A stretch of 32,336 bases of DNA from Burkholderiales bacterium (GCA_947508055.1 CANNRR010000023.1:1-32336), one strand, 5' to 3'. Numbered from the stretch's first letter, positions 7,893 to 16,900 are shown. The notes: a model not told the origin generated them from the letters alone. Made by a program: numbers and translations.

Positions 7893-8750
7893 GTGACAAC
7901 CGCTTTAACTGGAGCACTGCCCGTGGCGTTTTTTCTGTTTTGTGGCCTGGCCCTGCTCTTGGTGCTGGGGTTGGTCGCCCATCCCTACTGGCTGACCTGG
8001 CAACGTACCCGGGTGCGTGCTACCGCCTTTCCGGCGGCGTGGCGCAAAGTCTTGCAGCGTCGGGTGCCGCTGGTTCGACGCTTGCCCACTGATCTGCAGT
8101 TGCAACTCAAAAAGCATATGCAGGTCTTCATTGCCGAAAAGTCATTTTTGGGGTGCGGCGGGTTGCACATTACCGAAGAAATGCGGGTGGTCATTGCCGC
8201 ACAGGCTTGCCTGTTGATTCTTAATCGGGCGACCGATTACTTTGGCAATGTGCGGCAAATTTTGGTCTACCCAGGTGCCTTTGTGGTGAATCGGACCACG
8301 GTGGATGGTGCCGGTGTGCAACAGGAAAGTCGTAATGCGCTGTCGGGCGAATCTTGGGCTCAAGGGCAGGTCATTTTGTCGTGGCAAGACACGATCGAGG
8401 GTGCCGCCGTGGCGGATGATGGCCGCAACGTGGTGATCCACGAATTTGCCCACCAGTTGGACCAGGAGAACGGTGCCGCACAGGGTGCACCGCCTCCGGT
8501 TGTGGGTGACGTGCAATACGATGCACGGCGCTGGTCCCAAGTGTTTCACGCGGCGTTTGCGAAGCTACAGTCAGAGGCGCGCCAGGGTCTGGACGGACTG
8601 CTCAGCCACTATGGCGCTCAGGACCCCGCAGAGTTCTTTGCCGTCGTGTCCGAGGTCTTTTTCGAGCAGGGTCCGGCACTGGCGTTTGAGTATCCGGCGC
8701 TGTACCAGGAACTCAGTGGCTACTACAAGGTAGACCCAGCCGGTTGGTAA
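7893..8750 (+). CDS. mtfA: MtfA-like zinc-dependent peptidase, membrane-anchored
   Basis: The protein has 285 residues from a GTG start at 7893 (another GTG at 7923 would trim 10 residues). A hydrophobic helix at about 11-30 predicts an N-terminal membrane anchor, which E. coli MtfA lacks. The catalytic core follows: VYPGAF, SWAQGQVILSW, then HEFAHQLD with zinc ligands H183 and H187, catalytic E184 and a likely third ligand E254 in SEVFFE. This HExxH plus downstream Glu layout and the surrounding sequence match MtfA, a gluzincin-type peptidase that in E. coli also binds the glucose repressor Mlc. Mlc itself is probably absent here, so the physiological role is open. Confidence 0.88.
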   Translation: MTTALTGALPVAFFLFCGLALLLVLGLVAHPYWLTWQRTRVRATAFPAAWRKVLQRRVPLVRRLPTDLQLQLKKHMQVFIAEKSFLGCGGLHITEEMRVVIAAQACLLILNRATDYFGNVRQILVYPGAFVVNRTTVDGAGVQQESRNALSGESWAQGQVILSWQDTIEGAAVADDGRNVVIHEFAHQLDQENGAAQGAPPPVVGDVQYDARRWSQVFHAAFAKLQSEARQGLDGLLSHYGAQDPAEFFAVVSEVFFEQGPALAFEYPALYQELSGYYKVDPAGW

Positions 8751-8766
8751 TTCGTTATGGGTCTAC
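8730..8766. terminator. hairpin spanning both ends of convergent mtfA and DUF1330 genes
   Basis: GTAGACCCA (8730-8738) and TGGGTCTAC (8758-8766) form a perfect 9-bp stem with a 19-base loop holding the mtfA stop codon. The right arm lies within the end of the DUF1330 gene. There is no U-run, so it may act as a weak bidirectional terminator or protect both mRNA 3' ends. Confidence 0.5.
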
Positions 8767-9053
8767 ACCCCTTCAAGCATGATCATGGTACGTCGGGCTG
8801 ACTGTTTGCTGATGGGCAGGATGGCCTGGTACTCGGGCGAATGGTAGAAGCGGTTGGCTGACTCGGCATCGGGAAAACGAATCAGCACCATGCGCGTTGG
8901 CGACCACAAGTCGGTCTCCTTCAGTGTCAGATTGCCACCGCGCGCCAGGTATTCACCACCGTACTGCTCCACCAGTGGCCTGGCTTGGAGTTTGTAGTCT
9001 TCGTAGAGTTCGGGCTTGTCGAGCAGGGTGTCGACGATCAGGTAAGTTGCCAT
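8763..9053 (-). CDS. DUF1330 family protein
   Basis: The 96-residue protein starts at the ATG at 9053, 7 bases after GGAGG; an in-frame GTG two codons upstream overlaps that ribosome-binding site and is rejected. The sequence is a single dimeric alpha/beta-barrel (ferredoxin-like) domain of the DUF1330 family: it opens ATYLIVDTLLDKPELYEDY and has the conserved GGEYLARGG and RFPDAESANRFYHSPEYQ stretches. Family members are cytosolic and structurally related to monooxygenase-like barrels, but no reaction is established. The gene is convergent with mtfA and lies just downstream of the ketopantoate reductase gene on the same strand, with a 50-base gap. Confidence 0.9.
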   Translation of the reverse strand: MATYLIVDTLLDKPELYEDYKLQARPLVEQYGGEYLARGGNLTLKETDLWSPTRMVLIRFPDAESANRFYHSPEYQAILPISKQSARRTMIMLEGV

Positions 9054-9103
9054 GGGCACCTCCGTTGAATGGGTTAGTAGTGAAGTCTAAGGCCGACCGC
9101 ATA

Positions 9104-10135
9104 TCAATAGAGGCCCCGCACTCGGGCCTGCAGGCGGCTCAAGCCCAACAGGGCGTCGGTGAATGGTGTCGCGACCCCGGTCAGTGTGCCCAGCTCTTTC
9201 ACAACCGTCACCAGGGCGTCCAGTTCCACTGCCTTGCCCGCTTCCACGTCTTGCAGCATGGAGGTCTTGAACGCCCCCAACTTGAGCGTGACCTGGTGCC
9301 GGTCGGCCGGTTGCTGGTCAATGGGAATGCCAATGCGTGTACCGATCTCCTTGGCTTCGAGCATGACCGCAGAGACGAAATTGCGCACCAGTTCGTCACC
9401 CAGAATCAAGTCGGTGGTGGCGCCGGTCAGCGCACTGATCGGGTTGACCGTCATGTTGCCCCACAGTTTGTACCAGACGTCTTTTTGGATCTGGGGCGAT
9501 ACGGTGGCGGCAAATCCCGCGCGCACCAGCAGGGCTGCGAGCGCCTGCACGCGTGCGGTTGTTTGGCCAGAAGGTTCACCGATGATCAGGTCATTGCCAA
9601 AGTGGTGACGAATAACGCCCGGTGCGTCGACCGAGCAACTGGCGTGCACCACGCAGCCGATGACATGCTGCGCCCGGATCGCGGTGGCGATTTCCCCCGT
9701 CGCGTCTACGGCCTTCAGACGCGTATCCGACAGTGCGCCACCAAAGCCCTGAAAAAACCACCACGGCACGCCATTCATGGCCGTCAGCACCGCCGTGTGC
9801 GGCCCGATCAGCGGGCTGATCTGGCGCGCCACCTCCAGCAGGGCAGGCGCTTTGACCGCGACCACCACCAGGTCTTGTACACCCAGGGCATTGGTATCGC
9901 TACCGGCTGTCACAGGGTGCGTTTCATTACCCAGACGCAAGCCGCGTAATTGCACCGCCGCCAGCGTGGCGCCTCGCGCAAGCACGCTGACGTCGCAACC
10001 TGCCCGCGCCAGTCCGGCACCTAGCCAGCCGCCAATAGCGCCTGTGCCCACGATGCAGACTTTACTGAAGGACTTTGTCACATGAATATCGGCTCCAGTC
10101 AATGCAACTGGCTCGGAGCTGGGCGGTGTGTTCAT
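9104..10135 (-). CDS. panE: 2-dehydropantoate 2-reductase (ketopantoate reductase family)
   Basis: The protein has 343 residues from the ATG at 10135; a second ATG at 10141 adds two residues but leaves no room for the AGAAAGA ribosome-binding site. A Rossmann motif GTGAIGG occurs at 30-36 (G30, G32, G35), and K95 in VAVKAP is the conserved lysine of the family. The family enzyme reduces ketopantoate to pantoate with NADPH in pantothenate and CoA synthesis. Burkholderiales genomes carry several ApbA/PanE paralogues, and some act on other 2-oxo acids, so the symbol is provisional. The first 23 residues before the Rossmann fold are an unusual extension and the true start could lie further downstream. 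Confidence 0.8.
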   Translation of the reverse strand: MNTPPSSEPVALTGADIHVTKSFSKVCIVGTGAIGGWLGAGLARAGCDVSVLARGATLAAVQLRGLRLGNETHPVTAGSDTNALGVQDLVVVAVKAPALLEVARQISPLIGPHTAVLTAMNGVPWWFFQGFGGALSDTRLKAVDATGEIATAIRAQHVIGCVVHASCSVDAPGVIRHHFGNDLIIGEPSGQTTARVQALAALLVRAGFAATVSPQIQKDVWYKLWGNMTVNPISALTGATTDLILGDELVRNFVSAVMLEAKEIGTRIGIPIDQQPADRHQVTLKLGAFKTSMLQDVEAGKAVELDALVTVVKELGTLTGVATPFTDALLGLSRLQARVRGLY

Positions 10136-10562
10136 TGGCATTCTTTCTGCGATCGGGAGGTGGGGGTCATTTTGGTAGCCCGGCGCTGATGGTCATTTGT
10201 GAGGCAGTGTGTCGCAGCCCCCTGTTTACGCGCCCTGGGGAGCTTGTGAACATAGTTATCCACAAAGTGACCCACAGCAAACGGGGGTAACTTGGGGTTG
10301 TTTGCTGGTAATCCGTGCGCCTGAGAGTGGCATCAATTTTTGCTATCGTAGCTGACGCTATCATTGGTAAAAAAGGTAAAAACTTTCCGGGTTAACCCTG
10401 ATTCTGTGGTTGTTTCCTGACCTTGTGGACAAGAAACGCATCGGAGCACGTGACCAAAATGATTCGATGTTATCCACAGGGCAAGCATTAGTCAGTTTGT
10501 CGTAAGAAATTGGGTAAACCGCCTGTCGATGCGGCTTTGCGGCTATCGCAAAGGTAGCGTTT
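10136..10562. promoter_or_regulatory. 427-bp non-coding region with DnaA boxes
   Basis: I see no gene here. It holds perfect DnaA boxes TTATCCACA at 10256-10264 and 10470-10478, and a relaxed one (TTGTCCACA on the minus strand) at 10424-10432. An A-rich patch lies near 10366-10382. A short dyad GCTATCGTAGC lies at 10342-10352. The region is upstream of panE and downstream of the ferredoxin gene, both on the minus strand. No dnaA, repA or parAB gene is nearby. Confidence 0.6.
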
Positions 10563-10856
10563 TCAGTAACCCGGTCGCAACACTACGTTTGAGCAGGGGT
10601 AGGCCGCGCAGGGCAGTACACAGCCCTCCGCCATTTCTTCGGTGGTCAAGCCTGGCCACTCCATTTCATAGCGCACCGCGCCGCTGAGTAGTTGGCCCAC
10701 ACAGGTGCGGCAGTTGCCTGCGCGGCACGAACTCGGCCAGTCGCTGCCGCCTTGCTCCAGCGAGATCAATAACGGCTGATTGGACCAAGCGTCGAATTGC
10801 AGCGAATCTGGTTCAGTGTGTCCAATATGAAGTGTGGGCATGTCGGTAGTTTGCAT
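10563..10856 (-). CDS. small plant-type 2Fe-2S ferredoxin
   Basis: The protein has 97 residues from the ATG at 10856; an ATG at 10841 is an alternative, and an in-frame GTG at 10907 falls inside a DnaA box and seems unlikely. None has a clear ribosome-binding site. The cluster ligands fit C-x4-C-x2-C-x30-C: C44, C49, C52 and C83, in SCRAGNCRTCVG and LPCAAYPC. This is the beta-grasp [2Fe-2S] ferredoxin fold used as an electron carrier for oxygenases and reductases. No partner reductase or oxygenase is adjacent, so its electron partners are unknown. It is divergent from dctA, and the region between them carries two more DnaA-box-like sites. Confidence 0.85.
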   Translation of the reverse strand: MQTTDMPTLHIGHTEPDSLQFDAWSNQPLLISLEQGGSDWPSSCRAGNCRTCVGQLLSGAVRYEMEWPGLTTEEMAEGCVLPCAAYPCSNVVLRPGY

Positions 10857-10894
10857 GGTGGTGTCAAAGTGTACCGTTGGCACAACAGGACACA

Positions 10895-10919
10895 TGTGGA
10901 TAACCACAATTGTGGATAT
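10895..10919. promoter_or_regulatory. tandem DnaA-box-like sites with a 12-bp palindrome upstream of dctA
   Basis: TGTGGATAA (10895-10903, the exact complement of TTATCCACA) and TGTGGATAT (10911-10919, one mismatch) are directly repeated. Between and overlapping them is the perfect palindrome CCACAATTGTGG (10904-10915). The block lies 50-74 bases upstream of the dctA start and 39-63 bases upstream of the ferredoxin start. It could be a DnaA-bound or other regulator-bound operator. Confidence 0.5.
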
Positions 10920-10968
10920 GGGGTGGCCTGACTAGACTGCGCTTCAAATCAACGAGGAGACACCCGCC

Positions 10969-12315
10969 ATGACCCCTACCGCACCTGCCACGAAACGTCC
11001 CTTTTACCGATCCCTGTACTTACAGGTTCTGACCGCCGTGGTCATCGGTGTTGCCCTGGGACACTTCTACCCACAATTGGGTGCCGACATGAAACCATTG
11101 GGTGACGGATTCATCAAGCTGATCAAGATGATCATTGCGCCCATCATCTTCTGCACCGTGGTTGTGGGTATTGCCGGCATGGAAGACATGAAAAAGGTCG
11201 GCAAAACTGGCGGCCTGGCGTTGCTGTACTTTGAAGTCGTCAGCACCCTGGCGCTGATTGTCGGGTTGGTCATCGTTAATCTGGTGCAACCGGGTTCGGG
11301 CATGAATGTTGACGCTTCCACGCTGGACACCAAAAGCATTGCGGCTTACACCGCTCCCGGCAAGATGGTGGGCACGGTCGACTTTTTGCTCAACGTGATT
11401 CCCACCTCCGTGGTGGATGCGTTTGCCAAGGGCGAGATCCTGCAGGTGCTGCTGTTCTCGGTGCTATTCGGCTTTGCGCTGCACAAGTTCGGCGGGCGCG
11501 GCACCATGGTGTTTGACTTCATCGAGAAGACCTCGCATGTGCTGTTTGACATCGTTGGCATCATCATGAAGCTGGCCCCCATCGGCGCCTTTGGAGCCAT
11601 GGCGTTCACCATCGGCAAGTACGGCGTGGGTTCGCTGCTTTCGCTGGGCAAGCTGATGGGTACGTTTTACCTGACTTGCCTGATTTTCGTTTTTGTGGTG
11701 TTGGGTCTTATTGCCCGTTTCCACGGCTTTAGCATCTGGAAGTTCATCAAATACATCAAGGAAGAGCTGCTGATCGTGCTGGGCACGTCATCCTCTGAAT
11801 CCGTGTTGCCCCGCATGATGGAGAAGATGGAAAACCTGGGCGCCAAGAAGACCGTCGTCGGTCTGGTCATTCCCACTGGCTATTCGTTCAACCTGGACGG
11901 CACCTCCATCTATCTGACCATGGCGGCGGTGTTCATCGCTCAGGCCACCAACACGCCCATGACGCTGATGCAGGAGGTGACGCTGCTAGGCGTCTTGCTG
12001 CTGACATCCAAAGGCGCAGCAGGCATCACCGGCAGCGGCTTCATTGTGTTGGCGGCTACGCTGTCGGCCGTGGGAACCGTGCCCGTTGCGGGGCTGGCGT
12101 TGATCCTGGGTATCGACCGGTTCATGTCAGAAGCTCGCGCGCTGACCAATCTGGTGGGCAATGGCGTGGCCACCATCGTGGTTGCCAAGTGGACCGGTGA
12201 GCTCGACACGCAGCGACTGGATGCTGCCTTGAACAACGAAACCTGGGAAGAAGCCCAGGAGCCCGAAGTGCTGCTGGACCAAAAGGTTGCACACATGGCG
12301 GTGGGGAAAAAATAG
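10969..12315 (+). CDS. dctA: C4-dicarboxylate:cation symporter DctA
   Basis: This 448-residue inner-membrane protein of the DAACS family takes up succinate, fumarate and malate with protons or sodium. It is very close to E. coli DctA over its whole length: [25 protein letters not shown], the serine-rich hairpin loop [13 protein letters not shown], the [13 protein letters not shown] substrate-site helix, and [18 protein letters not shown] near the C-terminus. The start follows GAGGAG with a 9-base spacer. In many proteobacteria dctA needs sigma-54 and DctBD; I found no convincing -24/-12 promoter here. Instead the upstream region carries DnaA-box-like repeats and a palindrome. Orthology is strong. 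Confidence 0.96.
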   Translation: MTPTAPATKRPFYRSLYLQVLTAVVIGVALGHFYPQLGADMKPLGDGFIKLIKMIIAPIIFCTVVVGIAGMEDMKKVGKTGGLALLYFEVVSTLALIVGLVIVNLVQPGSGMNVDASTLDTKSIAAYTAPGKMVGTVDFLLNVIPTSVVDAFAKGEILQVLLFSVLFGFALHKFGGRGTMVFDFIEKTSHVLFDIVGIIMKLAPIGAFGAMAFTIGKYGVGSLLSLGKLMGTFYLTCLIFVFVVLGLIARFHGFSIWKFIKYIKEELLIVLGTSSSESVLPRMMEKMENLGAKKTVVGLVIPTGYSFNLDGTSIYLTMAAVFIAQATNTPMTLMQEVTLLGVLLLTSKGAAGITGSGFIVLAATLSAVGTVPVAGLALILGIDRFMSEARALTNLVGNGVATIVVAKWTGELDTQRLDAALNNETWEEAQEPEVLLDQKVAHMAVGKK

Positions 12316-12330
12316 TAGGCGAATCGACCG

Positions 12331-12374
12331 ATAGCCCCCGTAAGACGTGCGCAGTGCGCTATCAAATACGTAGC
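12331..12374. repeat. GCTA-N9-TAGC dispersed repeat, copy at the end of the DUF2145 gene (family B)
   Basis: Read on the minus strand the element starts GCTA-CGTATTTGA-TAGC, continues GCAC and ends with a GGGGGCTA stretch, in the same order as the copy at 14944. The core overlaps the last codons and the stop codon of the DUF2145 gene and extends into the 46-base gap with the convergent dctA gene. Confidence 0.6.
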
Positions 12375-13261
12375 GATATCACTTCATCACCGGGCTGCGG
12401 CTGGCAGCCCGGCGCAATTGGCTCCCAGCCGCGGTGCAGCACCACGCGCTGGTCGGTGTAGCACAGCTCCATGCGTGTCGCCTCGGGCAGCCGGACCTGC
12501 ACAAAGGTTTCAATCGACTGTGGCATGCTGACACGAAACTGCGCTTGGTCCAGGTCTGCATCCGGGTGGTCATCGCTGTGTAACCAGGGTAGCAGATCGG
12601 CGACCCACATCAGCGGTTGCCAGCCCACCTTCAGCACGCTGGGCTGGTAACCCTCGGCACGTAGCCATTGCTGGGCCTCTCCACGCGAACTATCACCTTG
12701 CCGCGGCTGACCCCAGGCACTGGCTAGCAGTTCGGCCAGCCACTGGTTGCAGTTCTGGTAGCGCTGGCTGAAGGCATGGGCATTGGCGCTGTAGGTGGTG
12801 CCCAGCAGTTGCAGGGCTTGCGCATCATTGAATGCGGTGCGCTCCAGTGCCTGTGCGGCCTCGAGGGGCAGCAGCACGATGCTGATATAGCCTTCGCCCG
12901 GGTCATGCGCGCCCAGCACAAAGCCGCTCATGCCCTGGTCAAAAATGCGGGGGCGCTGCTCGTCACAGGCGTAATACAACTGGCGCACCGACCATGGCGT
13001 GTTGCTGCTGGCTTTGAGGCTGACCCCGGCGTGCGAGTAACGCTGATCGAGGTGCTGCAGGGCCAGCCCGGATCGCGACACAATGGCCAGGCTCTGTTCC
13101 GAGCGGTCCAGCTCGGCCTTGATGATGCCGGCCACCTGGATGAGCCGGTCTTGCACCGCCGCTGTCGGTTCGGGCTGCCCGTCACAGTAGCGCAACGACC
13201 CGGCCCAGGCAGAGCTGGCGAGCAGACCCAGCGCCAAACCGGCGGCCAGCGCGACACGCAC
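12362..13261 (-). CDS. secreted DUF2145 family protein
   Basis: The protein has 299 residues from the GTG at 13261, which has GGAG 8 bases upstream and directly follows the TAA of the upstream gene; an ATG at 13309 lies within that gene and is less likely. The N-terminus is a clear signal peptide (ALAAGLALGLLASSAWA, cleaved before GSLRYCDG). The mature part has the conserved YCDG, RYSHAGVSLKAS and PWSVRQLYYACDE stretches of DUF2145, a family of exported proteins without a known function. Its last residues (LRI) and stop codon are contributed by a dispersed repeat. It forms a two-gene unit with the Ser-rich secreted protein. Confidence 0.85.
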   Translation of the reverse strand: MRVALAAGLALGLLASSAWAGSLRYCDGQPEPTAAVQDRLIQVAGIIKAELDRSEQSLAIVSRSGLALQHLDQRYSHAGVSLKASSNTPWSVRQLYYACDEQRPRIFDQGMSGFVLGAHDPGEGYISIVLLPLEAAQALERTAFNDAQALQLLGTTYSANAHAFSQRYQNCNQWLAELLASAWGQPRQGDSSRGEAQQWLRAEGYQPSVLKVGWQPLMWVADLLPWLHSDDHPDADLDQAQFRVSMPQSIETFVQVRLPEATRMELCYTDQRVVLHRGWEPIAPGCQPQPGDEVISLRI

Positions 13262-13262
13262 C

Positions 13263-13760
13263 TTAAATCTCCAGGGGGCGGCTTCCCAGTTCACGGTACC
13301 AGCCGTCATCCAGCACCAAAAAGAAGGGGCTGGTGTTGCCGGTTGCCGTTACTGTTGCAAACGCCAGGCCATAGGACCGGTGCTCGGCGGCAATCGCCTG
13401 GCCCACAGCCAGTTGCCCCTGCTCGGCAGCCTGGCGTGGCAATACCAGATCGAATGCCCGGGCTTTGTTGCTTGCTGTTGCGTCGGCGATTGCAAGGGGC
13501 TGTAGACGCACGCGCAGCATGTTCGCCTGGTCGGCCAGTGCTGCCACCTCCACGACCGTGTATTGGCCTTGGGCGACGCGGTCTTTGGCGCCGGAGTTCG
13601 AGCTGTCGCTGGACTTGCCAATGGATGTGGACGAACTGCCCACGGACGTAGACGATGCGCTGGATGCAGAAGACGTGCTGTCAGCCAGAGCGGGGGCGAC
13701 ACCCAGGCACAACGCCACTGCGGCGGCAAGGGGAAAGGTGGTTTTCAGAAAGTGCTGCAT
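13263..13760 (-). CDS. secreted protein with Ser-rich linker, function unknown
   Basis: The 165-residue protein starts with a signal peptide (PLAAAVALCLGVAPALA, cleaved near residue 26). Residues 27-58 are a low-complexity Ser/Thr linker. Residues 59-165 form a compact domain that begins VAQGQYTVVEVAAL and ends FFLVLDDGWYRELGSRPLEI. I do not recognise the domain. The stop codon is joined to the start of the DUF2145 gene (TAAGGTG), so the two are translationally coupled and the two exported proteins probably act together in the periplasm or at the envelope. The gene is divergent from the DUF748 gene at 13906. Confidence 0.8.
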   Translation of the reverse strand: MQHFLKTTFPLAAAVALCLGVAPALADSTSSASSASSTSVGSSSTSIGKSSDSSNSGAKDRVAQGQYTVVEVAALADQANMLRVRLQPLAIADATASNKARAFDLVLPRQAAEQGQLAVGQAIAAEHRSYGLAFATVTATGNTSPFFLVLDDGWYRELGSRPLEI

Positions 13761-13830
13761 GGGAGTTTGTCAGATGGAGGTTAAAAGCCGGGATATCGGG
13801 AGCGACAAAGCGAGGATAGCGGCATTTTGG

Positions 13831-13851
13831 GCCAGTGCCGGGGCCACTGGC
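13831..13851. promoter_or_regulatory. inverted repeat upstream of the DUF748 gene
   Basis: GCCAGTG and CACTGGC are perfect 7-base arms with a 7-base spacer, in the 145-base region between divergent genes and 55-75 bases upstream of the DUF748 start. It may be an operator or a leader hairpin. Confidence 0.4.
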
Positions 13852-13905
13852 TGGCGGCACTAAAATTTGGCTGCCGACCCGACGGCTGATTTTGAAGGCG
13901 CATCC

Positions 13906-16900
13906 ATGCAGGTTCTTTTTTCCGTTTCACCGCAATGGTTGCGCCGTGGACGCTGGTTTTTGGGTGGATTGCTGGTGGTTTGGGTGCTGGCCTGGGTGGC
14001 GGTGCCGCCACTGGCGAAGCGTTTGATCGAAGAGAAGGGCGGCGCGGCGATGGGTCGCACGCTCACCATTGGCTCGGTCAACTTTTATCCGTGGTCGCTG
14101 GAACTCACCGTGCATGACCTGTCCATCGCCACCGCTGACGGCAGCGCCAGGCAGCTCAGTATTGAGCGCCTGTACGTGGATGTTGAGCTGGAATCCGTGC
14201 TGCGCATGGCCCCGGTGGTGGATGCTCTCACGGTGGATGGTCCCACGCTGCACCTCGCCCATTCGGGCGACGGCCATTACGACGTGGAAGACATTCTGGC
14301 CAAGCTGAACAAGGACAGCGCCGCTGCCGCGTCGGCACCGTTGCCATTCGCGCTGTACAACCTCACCATCAATGGCGGAGCGGTGGACTTTACCGACCAC
14401 CTGCCGTCTGGCGAACGCCATCACACGCTGCGGGCGCTACAGTTGGCCATACCATTTTTAAGCACGCTTGACTCCAAGCGCGAGGTCAAGGTCCAGCCAC
14501 GCTTGGCGTTCGAGCTCAATGGCGGCCATTTCGACACCACGGCCGAAGACACCCCCTTTGCCAAAACCCACAAGGGCGATGCCACCATCAAGATTACACA
14601 GCTGGACCTGGCCCCCTACTTGCCCTACCTGCCCGCCAGTTTGCCGGTGCGCCTGCAAAGTGCGGTGGTGGATGCCGATGTGCGCCTGGGCTTTGAGCGA
14701 GCCGCCAAGTCCAAGATCACGCTCAAGGGCTCGATCAAGGTGTCTGGCCTGGCGGTGCTCGATGCGGCGGGCCAGCCGTTGCTTGGCGTGGAAACCATTG
14801 CCGTCGAATTGACCGATGTGCGCCCGTTGGAGAGAATCGTTCACTTGGCATCGCTGGAGATCACCGGGCCCAAACTGCAGGCCACGCGCAACCGCAGCGG
14901 GCATATCAATCTCGACATGGGCAAACCCGACGCAGCACCAGTTGCTACTAAAAATATAGCTGCACCCGCTGTTTCTACAGGGGCTAGCGCCCAGAATGAC
15001 TCAAAGGGTGTGCCGGCACCAGGCGTTTGGAGCCTGGCGCTGGAGCGCCTGGTGGTGCACCAGGGGGATGTCGCTTGGACCGATGACAGCCTGCAACCCC
15101 AAGCCCGGGTGGCGCTGACCCATTTGGAGTTGAAGGCCCAGGCCATGCATTGGCCTTTGACCGCGACGCCCTTCACCTTTGAAGGTTCTGCCAATCTGCC
15201 CTTGCCGGGCAAGCCCGCGCGCCTGCGCGTCAAGGGCGAGGGTGCCCAATCCACCACGACCGTGCACGCCTCGGTTGGCGAACTCGACCTTGGCCTGGTA
15301 GCGCCCCACGTTGCGCAGTTTTTGCTGCCTGGTGTCGTGGGTGTGCTGGACGCTGAAGTGGACCTGCGCGTGCAGGGCGACGCGTTGCAGGTGGCCGTGC
15401 CCCGGTTGACGGTGCGCGACTTTGCGCTTAAGGGTCCGAAAGGGTGGACGGCCGCGGTAGCCGCGACAGCCACGAACGCCGAGCGCGCTGCCAACGAAAT
15501 GCCCAGTTTCAAGCTGCTCGAAGTGGCTGATGCCCAATTTGATATGGCAGCCCGAACCGGTACCGTGGGCAAGCTAGGCCTGCGCTCGCCCAACGCCACG
15601 GTGCACCGCGATGCGCAGGGGCAGTGGATGTTCCAGCGCTGGTTAAAAGCAACACCATCGGCTGCAACCCAGCCTGTGGCGGACTCTGCGCCTGGGCAGG
15701 CTGACACACCCGCGAAGCCACATATCCCCTGGCAAGTGACCCTGGACGAACTGCTCATATTGGATGGCACCGTCAAGCTGGAAGACCGCAGCTTTGCGCG
15801 GCCTGCGCGCCTGGAGGTATCGGCCTTGCAACTGCAACTCAAGGGCGCCGCGCTGGATGGCACCAAACCCGCGCCGCTGACGCTGTCGGCCCGTCTCAAG
15901 TCGGGCCGCGCCGAGCCTGGCAGTCTGCGTTACCAGGGTACTGTGACGTGGATGCCTCTGACCGTGCAAGGCAGTGTGGACGCGGTAGACCTGCCGGTGC
16001 ACGGCGTGGCCCCCTACTTTGCCGATCAGCTCAACATTGCCATCCTGCGCGCTGATGCCAGTTACAAGGGGCAGGTTCACTACGCCGCAAGCCAAACCGG
16101 CGCACAGTTGCAGCTGCAAGGCGATGCAGCACTGGAAGACTTTCGGGCCAACAGCGTGGCGGCAAGGGCAGTAGCTGGCGGTGCGGGCGATGGCAGCACG
16201 GGTCGCACGCCAGCCGTATCCGACGACCTGGGCGTGGCCGAAGAGCTGCTGAGCTGGAAGTCGCTTAATGCACCGGGCATCACCCTGCGCACGGCTCCCG
16301 GCAGCGCCACTCGCGTGCAGGTCCGGGAGGCGACGCTGTCCGACTTCTATGCCCGCGTGATCGTCAACGCGAGCGGGCGGGTTAACCTGCAAGACATGGT
16401 GAAGGCGGCGCCCGCTAGCGAGCCAGCATCGACAGCGCAGGCGCCAACCGCACCAGCCGCCGTTGTCACCATGGGCCCCGTTACCCTGGTCAACGGCCGC
16501 GTGCTGTTCTCGGACCAATTCATCAGACCCAATTACTCTGCCGATCTGAGCGAGCTTAGTGGCAAGCTCGGCGAGTTTTCATCGCAGGCGGCAGACGGCC
16601 GCACGCAGTTGGCCGATCTGGTTCTGCGGGGCCGGGCCGAGGGCACCGCCGCGCTGGAGATCAGCGGCCAGATCAACCCGCTGGCCAAGCCCCTGGCCAT
16701 GGACATCAAAGGCCGAGTGCGGGACCTGGACCTGCCGCCACTAACCGCCTACGCCATCAAATACGCAGGCTATGGCATCGAGCGCGGCAAACTCAGCATG
16801 GATGTGCAATACGCTGTGCAACCCGACGGTCAGTTGCTGGCCAACAATAACCTGGTGCTCAACCAGCTCAGCTTTGGTGACAAGGTGGAAGGCGCCCCCA

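Noticed and set aside
8897-9949. 350-residue plus-strand frame over the DUF1330 and panE genes
   Set aside because: It is antisense to two well-supported genes, is rich in His/Gln/Arg as shadow frames are, and has no family features.
10136-10968. Chromosomal origin of replication
   Set aside because: DnaA boxes are present, but dnaA, dnaN, gyrB, rpmH and parAB are absent, and the AT-rich segment is short. A DnaA-binding locus is more cautious.
10861-10968. Sigma-54 promoter for dctA
   Set aside because: The GG-N10-GC pattern does not fit: the best candidates have wrong spacing or lack the TTGC half.
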